A stretch of DNA of 64,000 bases from CAVRCA01 sp963719345 (GTDB lineage Bacteria > Pseudomonadota > Alphaproteobacteria > Acetobacterales > Acetobacteraceae). The position numbers were made by a program, and so were the translations under genes. How positions within the stretch are numbered: the first letter of the stretch is position 1; each line of letters begins with the position of its first letter. The notes beneath the pieces were generated by a model. That model saw only the letters and a program-made list of their open reading frames with translations. It was not told the DNA's origin and searched no databases. Location: the NCBI GenBank assembly GCA_963719345.1, contig CAVRCA010000003.1, positions 372,001-436,000 of the forward strand. Reading direction: 5' to 3'. Below, in pieces: positions 50,204 through 59,937 of the stretch.

Positions 50204-53200
50204 ATGGACGTCCCGACCCCAGCGCCCGGACCGATGCTCGGTCTCGGCTTCAATCTTGCGGATTTTGGTCGGCGGGACGGGCTGATCCGGCTCGACCGCG
50301 CCTTCCTCGACGCGGTTGCCGCCGAGGATGCCTCCCTCCACGCGCGCCTGCTGACCGCTCGCGCCGCCCCAGAGGCGGTGGCAGGGAAGGACGAGAGCGA
50401 TCTGGTCGTGTCGCTCGGGTCGCATCTCGACGCCTTCGTGGCCAGGCTGTTCGGCATCGAGGCGGAGACCGCGGCGCTGGCCCGGCGGACCCATGCGCTC
50501 GACCCTGTCCACGCCTGCAAGCGACTGTTCGTGCAGCGCCAGGCGACCAAGAAATACCCGGACCCGTCCGGTTTCGACGGGACCGCCCTGCGGCAGGCGA
50601 TCGAGGCGCGCAGCGGAAGGTCCCTGACCGAGCGCGGCTTCGCCGACGCGGTTGCCGCCTGGGAAGCCGACAAGGACGCCGAAGCGCTCGATCTCGCGAT
50701 GCGCTATGCGGCGTGGGCGACGCTGACCGAGGCCGGCCAAGCGGCGCACCCCGGCAACACGCTGTTCCGGCGTGCCGCACCGGCTCGACTTCCAGCATCT
50801 GGTGCCGGTGGAGACGATCGAGCGCGACGGCGTGACGATGCTGCGGCTGCCCGAGCATGACTGGCGGCCGCGCGACGGGTTCGCACTCACCGATCCGGGC
50901 ATGAACGACCAGCAGGCGCTGGACCAGATGAACTACTGCATCTGGTGCCACACCCAGGGCAAGGATTCCTGCAGCACCGGCCTCAAGGACCGGAAGACCG
51001 GCGCGTTCCAGAAATCACCGTTTGGCGTGACGCTCGCCGGCTGTCCGCTGGACGAGAAGAATCAGCGAGATGCACACCTTGCGCGCCCAAGGGCACGCGC
51101 TCGGCGCATTCGCCACCATCGCGATCGACAATCCGATGATGGCGGCGACCGGTCATCGCATCTGCAACGACTGCATGAAGGCCTGCATCTACCAGAAGCA
51201 GGACCCGGTCGACATCCCGCAGGCCGAGACCAGCATCCTGCGGGACGTGCTGGCGCTGCCGTGGGGCTTCGAGATCTATTCACTGCTGACGCGCTGGAAC
51301 CCGCTCGACATCCGCCGCCCGTTGCCGCGCCCCGACAGCGGACGCACCGTGCTGATCGTCGGTCTCGGCCCGGCCGGCTTTACGCTCGCCCATCATCTGA
51401 TGAACGACGGCCACACGGTCGTTGCGGTGGACGGGCTGAAGATCGAGCCGCTCGGCTTCGACCCGGCGGAGCCCGTGCCGGATGCGGATGCGCTGTTCGA
51501 GAACCTCGATGACCGGGTGCTCGCCGGGTTCGGCGGCGTGGCCGAATACGGCATCACCGTGCGCTGGAACAAGAACTACCTCAAGCTGGTACGCATTCTG
51601 CTGGAACGCCGGAAAAACAAGTTCGCGATGTTCGGCGGCGTCCGTTTCGGCGGCGGCGCAACACTGTCGGTCGACCAGGCCTGGGACATGGGTTTCGACC
51701 ACATCGCGCTGTGCATGGGCGCCGGCCGTCCGACGGTGCTCGACATCCCGAACGGGCTCGCGCGCGGCGTGCGGCAGGCGTCGGATTTCCTGATGGCACT
51801 GCAGCTCACCGGGGCCGCAAAGCGTTCTTCCATCGCCAACCTGCAGATCCGCCTGCCCGTCGTGGTCATCGGCGGCGGGCTGACCGCGATCGACACCGCG
51901 ACCGAGAGCCTGGCGTACTACGCGAGGCAGGCGGAGAAGTTTGCGCTGCGTTACGGCACGCTGATTGCGGAGCGCGGCGAGCACGGCGGTGCGCGCCGGG
52001 TGGAGCGAGGAGGAGGCGGAGATCGCCGATGAGTTCCTGGCCCACGCCGCCGCCATCGCGGCCGAGCGCGCGGCCGCCGCCGAGGCGGGCCGCCCACCAC
52101 ACTTCGCGCCCCTGCTTGACGCCTGGGGCGGTGCGACCATCGCCTACCGCCGCAAGCTCACCGATGCGCCGTCCTACACGCTGAACCACGAGGAGGTGGC
52201 CAAGGCGCTGGAGGAAGGCGTGCGGTTCGCGGAAGGTCTGGCACCCCTTGCGGTCGAGGTGGATCGGTTCGGGCACGCGAGCGCGCTGCGCCTGTCGCGC
52301 GCGGATGGCAGCGAGGTGGCGCTGCCCGCCCGCGCCGTCCTGGTCGCCGCCGGCACCCAGCCCAACACCGTGCTCGCGCGCGAGGATGCGCGCATCCAGC
52401 TCGACGGCCGGTATTTCCAGGCGGTGGACGAGGACGGGCGCTGTCGTCCACCCGGAGCGGGCACTGAGCAAGCCCGGGCGCGCCGAGGTGCTGATGCATC
52501 GCGCCGCAAACGGTCGTTTCATCAGCTTCTTCGGCGACCTGCATCCGAGCTTCTTCGGCAACGTCGTCAAGGCGATGGGCAGCGCCAAACGGGGCTTTCC
52601 CGTGGTCTCCCGCGCACTCGCGTCGCTGCCGGCGAGCGGGGTTGCAGCGAGCGACCTGATCGCGCGGTGCCGGGACGATTTCACGGCGACCGTGCATGCG
52701 GTGAACCGGCTGACGCCGACCATCATCGAGGTGGTGCTGCGCGCGCCGGCGGCGGCGCGGGCGTTCCGGCCCGGCCAATTCTACCGGCTGCAGAATTTCG
52801 AGACGTTCGCACCGCGCGTCGCCGAGCCTGGCGTCGGTCTTACCGTGCTCGGCATGGAGGGGCTGGCGATGACCGGCGCGTGGACCGATCCCGAGCAGGG
52901 TCTGGTGTCGGTGATCGCGCTCGAGATGGGCGGCAGCTCCGACCTGTGCGGCCTGTTGGAGCCTGGGCAGCCGGTCGTGCTGATGGGTCCGACCGGCACG
53001 CCGACCGAGATTCCGGCGAACAGCACGGTGGCACTGGTCGGGGGCGGTCTCGGCAATGCGGTGCTGTTCAGCATCGGCGCGGCGCTGCGCGCGGCCGGCT
53101 CGCGCGTGCTCTATTTCGCCGGCTACAAGAAGCTGCAGGACCGCTACAAGGTCGCCGAGATCGAGCGCGCCGCCGACGTGATCGTCTGGTGCTCCGACGA

Positions 53201-53682
53201 GGCGCCCGGCTTCGAGCCGCATCGGCCGCAGGACCGCACGTTCGTCGGCAACATCGTCCAGGCGATGGCGGTGTACGGCGCCGGGCGGCTCGGTGCGCAG
53301 GTTGTGCGGCTGGACGAGGCCGAGCATCTGATCGTCATCGGCTCGCATCGCATGATGCAGGCCGTCGGCTCGGCGCGACATGGCGTTCTCGCGCCGTATC
53401 TCGCAGCCGGGCCATAGCGCGATCGGCTCGATCAACAGCCCGATGCAATGCATGATGAAGGAGGTTTGTGCGCAATGCCTGCAGCCGCAGGTCGACCCCG
53501 AGACCGGCGAGCGGCGCGTCGTGTTCAGCTGCTTCAACCAGGACCAGTCGCTTGACCGCGTGGACTTTGCGGCGTTGCACGAGCGACTGGGTCAGAACAC
53601 GTTGCAGGAGAAACTGACCGCGCAGTGGGTGGACCGCGCGCTGCGCCGGCTGCACGCCCGGCCGGCGATCGCGGCGGAATAG
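50204..53682 (+). CDS. giant Fe-S flavoprotein oxidoreductase (GltD-like plus PyrK-like), five frame breaks
   Basis: One continuous protein of about 1157 residues after removing five +1 bases at 50771, 51060, 51976, 52439 and 53406. Residues 1-190: a helical domain I do not recognise. Residues 230-340: GltD-type Fe-S binding cysteines (YCIWCHTQGKDSC, AGCPLDEKI, CNDCMKACIYQ). About 380-760: FAD/NAD domain with VLIVGLGPAGFTLAHH and a second VVVIGGGLTAIDTATE. About 820-1060: a PyrK-like ferredoxin reductase with FRPGQFYRLQNFE and ALVGGGLGNAVLF. C-terminal cysteines in QCMMKEVCAQCLQ and FSCFNQ fit a PyrK-type [2Fe-2S] site. It probably bifurcates or shuttles electrons between NAD(P)H and an unknown acceptor. 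GNAT gene follows one base later. Confidence 0.85.
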
Positions 53683-53683
53683 C

Positions 53684-54367
53684 ATGGTTCAACTCCCTAT
53701 CGGCCCCGAGGTCGACGCGACACCCCGCCCGCTGCCTGCGCGCGTGCCGATCCGGGGTCAGTACGCGGTGCTGGAGCCGCTGCACCGGCGGCACGCGGAA
53801 GAGCTGTGGCAGGCCGCGCAGGGTGCCGATGAGAGCTGGACCTATCTCCCCTATGGCCCGTTCCCGTCTCAGGCGGCGTTGACCAGTTTCGTCGCGGATC
53901 GAGGCGCCGAGCACGACCCGATAGTTTGGGCGATACGGCCTGTGACAACCGGCGTCACGTCGGGCTGGCTCGCGCTCATGGACATCCAGCCCCGCAACGC
54001 GGCGATCGAGTTGGGTGGCATCTGGTTCGCGCCGCGCCTGCAGCGCACCCGTGCCGCGACGGAGGCGATGTTCATGCTGCTCAGGCTCGCCGCCGACGAT
54101 CTCGGCTATCGACGGCTACTGTGGAAGTGCAACGCGCTCAATGCGCCCTCCCGCCGCGCGGCGGACCGGCTCGGCTTCACCTATGAGGGCACCCTGCGGG
54201 CGCACATGGTGACGAAAGGCCGGCGGCGTGATTCCGCCTATTTCAGCATACTGGATGACGAATGGCCGCGCTGCCGGGAGGCGCTGCGGCGATGGCTCAA
54301 CCCAGCCAATTTCGGCCATGACGGGACGGCGTTGCAGTCCCTCGCTGCATTGCGCGACCAGCGCTAG
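53684..54367 (+). CDS. GNAT-family N-acetyltransferase
   Basis: A 227-residue RimJ/RimL-type acetyltransferase. The acetyl-CoA region reads AIELGGIWFAPRLQRTRAATEAM, then LGYRRLLWKCNALNAPSRRAADRLGFTYEGTLRAHMV, both classic for the family; a C-terminal extension ends ALRDQR. It likely acetylates a protein N-terminus or small amine. The ATG at 53684 lies one base after the flavoprotein stop. Its end overlaps the epmA end by four bases on the opposite strand. Confidence 0.92.
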   Translation: MVQLPIGPEVDATPRPLPARVPIRGQYAVLEPLHRRHAEELWQAAQGADESWTYLPYGPFPSQAALTSFVADRGAEHDPIVWAIRPVTTGVTSGWLALMDIQPRNAAIELGGIWFAPRLQRTRAATEAMFMLLRLAADDLGYRRLLWKCNALNAPSRRAADRLGFTYEGTLRAHMVTKGRRRDSAYFSILDDEWPRCREALRRWLNPANFGHDGTALQSLAALRDQR

Positions 54368-55425
54368 CCATCCGACCCCGACGGCGAGGCGAGATCGGCC
54401 GGCGGCAGCCATAAAACCTGGTCGATGCGGTCGGCACCGGAGGCGACCATCGCCAGCCGGTCGAACCCGAGTGCTATCCCGGCCGCCGGCGGCATCCCGT
54501 ACTCCAGCGCCGCGAGAAAATCCTCGTCGAGCGGCCAGTCGGGGCCGCCCATAGCGTGCCGACGGGCGCGATCGGCGACGAAGCGTGCGCGCTGCTCGAC
54601 AGGGTCGGTCAGCTCGACGAAGGCGTTCGCCAGCTCGATGCCGCAGACGAACAACTCGAACCGCTCGGCGACGCGCGGGTCGGACGGATCGCGCCGGGCG
54701 AGCGCCGCCTGCGAGGCCGGCCAATGCGTGAGGAAGGTCGGGTGGTCACGGCCGAGCCTCGGCTCCACCCGCTCCAGCAGCAACCGGAAGAAAAGATCCT
54801 CCCAGGTCTCGTCCTCGCGCAGCCGCGCCCCCGCCGCGGCGGCCAATCCTTCTGCGTCGCCCTCGGTCGCCAGCACGTCCGCCCCGGCATACCGGGCAAA
54901 CGCCTCGGCGACGGTGATCCGCTCGAACCGGGTCAGGTCGGTTCGCACGCCGCGGCAGGTGACACCCTCCGGCAACACGGCGCGCAGGAACGCCTCGGTT
55001 TCCGCCTGCAACTCGGTCATGGTCGCGCCCGGCCGGTACCACTCAAGAAGGGTGAACTCGGGGGCATGCAGCGCGCTGCCCTCGCCGTCCCGCCAGACCC
55101 GGGCAAGCTGGTAGATCGGACCCGCCCCCGCCACCAGCAGACGCTTCATGGCAAACTCCGGGCTGGTGTGCAGCCACAGAAGCTCACGCCGTCCGTCCGG
55201 ATGCTCGCGCGTCGTTGCCAGGGCGCGGAGATGGACCTCCTCCCCCGGCGCCGGCACGGCATACGGCGTCTCCACCTCGGTGTAGCCGCGCCCACTGAAG
55301 AAGGCGCGCGTGGCATCCCGCAACAGCCCCCGTCGCCGCAGGAACGGCAGGCGGCCGACGAGGCTGTCCGGCCGCCAGACCGGTGAAACCCGGCGGGCGG
55401 CTTCCACGCGCGGACCGCCCGCCAT
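54364..55425 (-). CDS. epmA: elongation factor P--(R)-beta-lysine ligase
   Basis: Truncated lysyl-tRNA-synthetase paralogue (GenX/PoxA) of 353 residues that attaches beta-lysine to elongation factor P. Class II motifs are intact: FFSGRGYTEVETPYAVPAPG, the motif 2 region LHTSPEFAMKRLL and APEFTLLEWYR, and motif 3 GIALGFDRLAM. There is no tRNA anticodon-binding domain, which distinguishes it from LysS. The ATG at 55425 lies six bases after the FMN reductase stop. epmB, its partner enzyme, lies nearby on the plus strand. Confidence 0.93.
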   Translation of the reverse strand: MAGGPRVEAARRVSPVWRPDSLVGRLPFLRRRGLLRDATRAFFSGRGYTEVETPYAVPAPGEEVHLRALATTREHPDGRRELLWLHTSPEFAMKRLLVAGAGPIYQLARVWRDGEGSALHAPEFTLLEWYRPGATMTELQAETEAFLRAVLPEGVTCRGVRTDLTRFERITVAEAFARYAGADVLATEGDAEGLAAAAGARLREDETWEDLFFRLLLERVEPRLGRDHPTFLTHWPASQAALARRDPSDPRVAERFELFVCGIELANAFVELTDPVEQRARFVADRARRHAMGGPDWPLDEDFLAALEYGMPPAAGIALGFDRLAMVASGADRIDQVLWLPPADLASPSGSDG

Positions 55426-55431
55426 GGGCGA

Positions 55432-56007
55432 CTACTTGCGGGTCGCGCGCAGCGGGCGCAGCGCGTCCGCCCAACGATGCAGCTCGTCCAGCATGCCGGT
55501 CGCGGCCGTCTTCTGGATGTCGTTGGGCGTGAAATTGCGGTCCGCGTCCAGGTGCTGTTGCACCATCGGGATCACCACGGCGTCGGTGATCGGCATCATC
55601 TTGAGGGTGGTGAGGGTCAGCTTCTCGACTTGCACGGCCCGTATGCCGCCGGAGATGCCGCCATAGCTGACGAAGCCGGCCGGCGTATAATTCCATTCCA
55701 CGTAGACGTAGTTCAGCGCGTTCAGCAGCGGCGGTGGCGGACCGAAATTGTACTCCGGGGTGACGATGACGAAGGCGTCGGCCGACTTGACCGACGCGGC
55801 CCAGCGCTTCGTGTGCTCATGCTTGTAGAGTTGGCGGGCCGGGTGCTCCGGCTCATCGAAGATCGGCAGGTTCACCTCCGCGAGGTCCACCATGACAGGC
55901 TCGAACTTGCCGTTCTCGACCGCCGCCTGATGAAACCACCGCGCCACCGACGGACCGACCCGCCCTGGACGTGTGCTCGCGACGATGATGTTCAGTTTCA
56001 GGGCCAT
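55432..56007 (-). CDS. NADPH-dependent FMN reductase
   Basis: Flavodoxin-fold quinone/FMN reductase of 191 residues. The FMN-phosphate loop IIVASTRPGRVGPSVARWF starts near residue 6, and VTPEYNFGPPPPLLNALNYV near 85 is the classic active-site strand; SYGGISGGIRAVQ follows. It reduces quinones or azo/nitro compounds with NADPH. The ATG at 56007 has GAGGAG upstream. It is followed by epmA at six bases; the pairing is positional, not functional as far as known. Confidence 0.93.
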   Translation of the reverse strand: MALKLNIIVASTRPGRVGPSVARWFHQAAVENGKFEPVMVDLAEVNLPIFDEPEHPARQLYKHEHTKRWAASVKSADAFVIVTPEYNFGPPPPLLNALNYVYVEWNYTPAGFVSYGGISGGIRAVQVEKLTLTTLKMMPITDAVVIPMVQQHLDADRNFTPNDIQKTAATGMLDELHRWADALRPLRATRK

Positions 56008-56221
56008 GCCCGAACTCCTCTGCTGCGGGCGCGCCGCCGACATCCGGCGGTTCCCCTTTGTGACCGACCCTCATAGGGTGCGGCAGGCGCGGTGCCGCAA
56101 GGAGGCACACCCTTGGACCGAGGAACAAGACCGTACCCGGCGATTGCCAGCAATGATCAGCCGCGTAAGCCGGGTTGCACCCCCGAGCATCCGTGCCTGA
56201 GGCTGATGAGGAAGCACCGGA

Positions 56222-57275
56222 TTGGCGAGTGACAGACGCACTCTGCGGACCGCGGCCGACCTTGCCGACGCCGGCCTGATCCTGCCTGACGCGCTGCCCG
56301 ACGTCGCGGCGGTCGAAGCACGCTATCGCCATCGCAATCCCGCCGGCGCTCCTGCGGCTCGTCGAGTTCCCGGGAGACCCGATCGGGCGGCAGTTCATTC
56401 CCGACCCGGCCGAGCTGAACACCGCGCCGCACGAGCGCGCCGACCCGATCGGCGACGATGCGCTGTCGCCGGTCAAGGGCATCGTCCATCGCTATCCCGA
56501 TCGCGCGCTGCTGAAGCCGCTGCTCGCCTGCCCGGTCTACTGCCGCTTCTGCTTCCGCCGCGAGCATGTCGGCCCGGAGGGCGGCGTGCTGACCGAAGCC
56601 GAGCTGGATGCGGCCTACGCCTGGCTGCGCGACCGCCCGGCGATCCGCGAAGTGATCCTGACCGGCGGCGACCCGCTGATGCTTTCGCCCAGGCGCCTCG
56701 CCGCCATCGTGGCGGAGCTCTCGGCCATCCCGCACGTCGAGCTGATCCGGGTCCATTCCCGGGTGCCGGTGGCCGACCCGGCCAGCCTGACCGACGCGCT
56801 CGCCGGCGCGCTCGCCACCGACAAGGCGATGTGGGTGGTGCTGCACGCCAACCACGCCCGCGAACTCACCGACGCCGCCCGTGCGGCGATCCGGCGGGTG
56901 CAGGCGCAGGCTATCCCGGTGCTCGGCCAGAGCGTGCTGCTGCGCGGCGTGAACGACACGGCCGAGGCGCTGGAAGCCCTGTTCCGCTCGATGCTGGCCT
57001 GTCGGGTCAAGCCCTACTACCTGCATCAGCTCGACCCGGCGCCCGGCACCGCCCGGTTCCACGTGCCGATCGCCGAAGGACAGCGGCTGCTCGCCGCCCT
57101 GCGCGGCAGGGTGAGCGGCCTCGCCCTGCCGACTTACGTGCTGGATATTCCGGGCGGCCACGGCAAAGTGCCGATCGGTCCGGGGTATCTCGATCCGGAC
57201 CATCACGTTCGTGATCCCGGCGGGCGGCGCCATCCCTTGGGGCATCACGAGGCTGGCGCGGCGCGGACGGTGTGA
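56222..57275 (+). CDS. epmB: EF-P (R)-beta-lysine synthase (lysine 2,3-aminomutase family), one frame break
   Basis: Radical-SAM aminomutase of about 350 residues making (R)-beta-lysine for EpmA. The cluster motif CPVYCRFCFRREHVG (CxxxCxxC) is near residue 105, then ILTGGDPLML, the PLP/SAM loops and the substrate region YYLHQLDPAPGTARFHVP. The end DIPGGHGKVPIGPGYLDP is family-typical. A +1 break at 56327 lies before IAIPPALLRLVE. The start is a TTG at 56222 with GAGGAAG upstream; no ATG is available. The last 30 residues are less conserved. The short EpmB form (no long C-terminal domain) fits here better than catabolic KamA. Confidence 0.9.
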
Positions 57276-57320
57276 CAAGCAGCTGTTACACGGGTCCCGA
57301 GCCTGGCGCTCGCGGAGGGC

Positions 57321-59081
57321 ATGACAGCGGGCAAGCGGGGCTGGTATCCTGTGCGGATGCAGCATCTCCGTGGCGCTCTGGTCGTCGTGTCCATCTTGAC
57401 AGCGTGGGGTGCGGCGGCTGACCCCACGCCTGCCGCGCCGACGCCTTCGGGAGGGCAGGCGCGCCGCCACGCGCGCTTCGCGGCGACCGGCGTTTATGCC
57501 GACTATCTCGACGGGCGCTTTGCGCTGGTCGAGGCCGATATCGACTACGCTGCGCAATCGTTCCTGCGCGCCCTCGCGATCGATCCTTCGAACCCGGAAA
57601 TCCAGCAGCAGGCCTTCCTCGCCAGCCTGCTGAGTGGCCGCCCCGAGGCCCTGCAGATCGCCCGCCTGCTGCCCGATACCGTCGCGGCGCAACTCCTGAT
57701 CGCCGACCGCGATGCGAAGTCCGGCAACTGGGAAGCCGTGGAACAGCGCTTCCGCGCGCTGCCGCGCCAGGGTGCCAGCCAGGTGTTGCAGCCGTTGCTG
57801 GTCGCCTGGGCGCAGCAGGGCGCCGGTCACACCGATGCCGCGCTGGCGACGTTGCGGCCCTACGTGGACGGCCAGCGTTTTCGCGGCGTGTACGCGCTGC
57901 ATGCCGCGCTGATCGCCGATCTTGCCGGCCGGACGGCGGATGCCGGGCGGCTGTACCAGCTCGCACAGGCGGAATACGGCGGCCTCAACGTCCGGCTGGC
58001 GCAGATCCTGGCCAGTTGGCAGGCGCGGCAGGGCCACACCGCGGACGCGCTGCAGACGCTGAAGAAGTTTGCCGAGAGCGCGCAGGAGATGACGATCGTG
58101 CTCCCGAGCCTCGCCGCGACGCTCTCGGCCCGGCCGGTGGCCCGGGCGACCGACGGCATCGCCGAGGCCTACTTGGCGCTGGCCGCGGCCCTTGATGCGC
58201 AGGACGCGACGGATTTCGCCCGCCCGTTGCTGCGCCTGGCGCTCGACCTGCAGCCCGATCTCACGCCGGCCCGGATGCTGCTGGCCGATACCTACGAGAC
58301 CGCGCATCACCCGGCGGCGAGCCTGCACATCCTGGCGTCGGTCTCGCCCAACGATCCGCTGGCCGCCATCGTCGAGTTGCGGCGCGCCGCCCTGCAGGAC
58401 CAGATGGGGCGCACCGACGAGGCGATCGCCGCCTTGGAGCAGGTCGCGCGGGAGCATCCCGACAGCCCGCTGCCGCTCGCCCAGGAGGGTGACGTGCTGC
58501 GCGCGAAGAACCGGTTCGAGGACGCGGTCGCGGCCTATGACCGGGCGATCGCCCGCACCGCCCAGCCGTCACACACCTCGTGGCCGCTGTTCTACTCGCG
58601 CGGGATCGCCGAGGAGCGCTCGCGCCAATGGCCCAAGGCGGAGGCCGATTTCCAGGAGGCGCTCCGCCTCGCGCCGGACCAGCCCTACGTGCTCAATTAT
58701 CTCGGCTATTCCTGGGCCGACCAGGGACAACATCTGGCGCAGGCACGGCAGATGCTGGAGAAGGCGGCGGCGCTGCGCCCGAACGACGGCTCGATCGTCG
58801 ACAGCCTGGGATGGGTGCTGCTCCGGCAGGGCGACACCGATCAGGCAGTACGCTCGCTCGAATCGGCGGCCGAGATCTCGCCGGAGGACGCCACCATCAA
58901 CGAGCACCTTGGAGACGCCTATTGGGCCGCCGGGCGCAAGCTCGAAGCCGGCTACCAGTGGCGGCGGGCGCTGACCCTGAAACCCGATCCCGACGACGCG
59001 GCCAAGCTCGAGGCCAAGCTGCGCGACGAAACCGGCACGGCGGCCGACGGTTCGCCCTCGGCCGAGCGCTCCGTCCAATAG
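57321..59081 (+). CDS. exported TPR-repeat protein
   Basis: A 586-residue protein with an N-terminal hydrophobic segment (HLRGALVVVSILTAWGAAA) and then TPR repeats to the end, clearest at AYADYLDGRF-like start, at EAYLALAAALDAQ, and in the C-terminal run LFYSRGIAEERSRQWPKAEADFQEALRLAPDQPYVLNYLGYSW and after. Such proteins precede ispE in many alphaproteobacteria and sit in the periplasm or outer membrane. I give the ATG at 57321 because GGAGGG lies before it; the ATG at 57357 would give a shorter signal peptide. ispE starts 17 bases after its stop. Confidence 0.88.
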   Translation: MTAGKRGWYPVRMQHLRGALVVVSILTAWGAAADPTPAAPTPSGGQARRHARFAATGVYADYLDGRFALVEADIDYAAQSFLRALAIDPSNPEIQQQAFLASLLSGRPEALQIARLLPDTVAAQLLIADRDAKSGNWEAVEQRFRALPRQGASQVLQPLLVAWAQQGAGHTDAALATLRPYVDGQRFRGVYALHAALIADLAGRTADAGRLYQLAQAEYGGLNVRLAQILASWQARQGHTADALQTLKKFAESAQEMTIVLPSLAATLSARPVARATDGIAEAYLALAAALDAQDATDFARPLLRLALDLQPDLTPARMLLADTYETAHHPAASLHILASVSPNDPLAAIVELRRAALQDQMGRTDEAIAALEQVAREHPDSPLPLAQEGDVLRAKNRFEDAVAAYDRAIARTAQPSHTSWPLFYSRGIAEERSRQWPKAEADFQEALRLAPDQPYVLNYLGYSWADQGQHLAQARQMLEKAAALRPNDGSIVDSLGWVLLRQGDTDQAVRSLESAAEISPEDATINEHLGDAYWAAGRKLEAGYQWRRALTLKPDPDDAAKLEAKLRDETGTAADGSPSAERSVQ

Positions 59082-59098
59082 AAGGTCGTCGCATCCTG

Positions 59099-59937
59099 AT
59101 GCTGGCGGAGTTCGCGCCGGCCAAGGTCAATCTCTACCTGCACGTGACCGGCCGGAGGCCGAACGGCTACCACGAGCTCGACAGCCTGGCGGTGTTCGCC
59201 GACGTGGGCGACGTCCTGCGCGCCGAACCGGCCGACGCGCTCAGTCTGACGCTGGCCGGCCCGTTCGCGGCCTCGCTGCAGGATGAGCCGGACAACCTCG
59301 TGCTGCGCGCTGCCCGCACGATGGCCGCCCGCGCCGGGCGAGCGCCGGAGGCCCGACTGACGCTCGACAAGAATTTGCCGGTCGCGGCCGGTATCGGCGG
59401 CGGATCGGCCGACGCGGCGGCCTGCCTGCGATTGCTCGGGCGCCTGTGGGGCGTCGCCCCGGACCCGGATCTCGCAATGGAGCTGGGGGCGGACGTGCTG
59501 GTGTGCCTCGCCGGCCGGGCGCACCGCATGCAGGGCATCGGTGAGCGGCTGCTTCCGGCACCGGACCTGCCGGAGTGCGGGCTCGCACTGGTCAACCCGG
59601 GCCTTCCGCTGGCGACCGGCAGCGTGTTCCGGGCCAGGACCGGCGGATGGTCGCGGCCGGCTTGCTTGCCGCCGCGTTGGCCGACCGCGGCGGCAATGGC
59701 CGCCGATCTCGCAACCCTGGCCAACGACCTCGAGCCTGCCGCGGCGGCGCTGTGCCCGCCGCTTCGCGACGTATTGGCTGCCATTGCCGCGGCCCCGGAC
59801 AACCTGCTGGCCCGGATGAGCGGCTCCGGCTCGACGTGCTTCGGCCTTTTTCCGGACTTTCATCGGCTCAGCGAGCCGCGGCAAGATTGCGAAGGCCAGG
59901 CTGGTGGACCTGGGGCGGACGCCTGCTGGCCGGATAG
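59099..59937 (+). CDS. ispE: 4-diphosphocytidyl-2-C-methyl-D-erythritol kinase, one frame break
   Basis: GHMP kinase of the MEP isoprenoid pathway, phosphorylating CDP-ME, about 279 residues. The family start FAPAKVNLYLHVTGRRPNGYHELDSL and the ATP loop LPVAAGIGGGSADAAA (near residue 95) are present; the third motif is MSGSGSTCFGLF near 240. A -1 break near 59860 then hides the normal end, which reads AQRAAARLRRPGWWTWGG in the next frame and stops at 59937. The enzyme is essential, so the break is probably an error. Its end overlaps the opposite-strand malonyl-CoA decarboxylase by 70 bases. Confidence 0.92.

Noticed and set aside
48515..50902. A 795-codon open reading frame opposite actP and the following gene
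   Set aside because: Its composition is charged and repetitive, it lies antisense to a well-supported symporter, and long antisense frames are expected at this GC content.
56157..58457. A 766-codon minus-strand frame over epmB and the TPR gene
   Set aside because: It is antisense to conserved genes, rich in Arg/Gln/His, with no family features.
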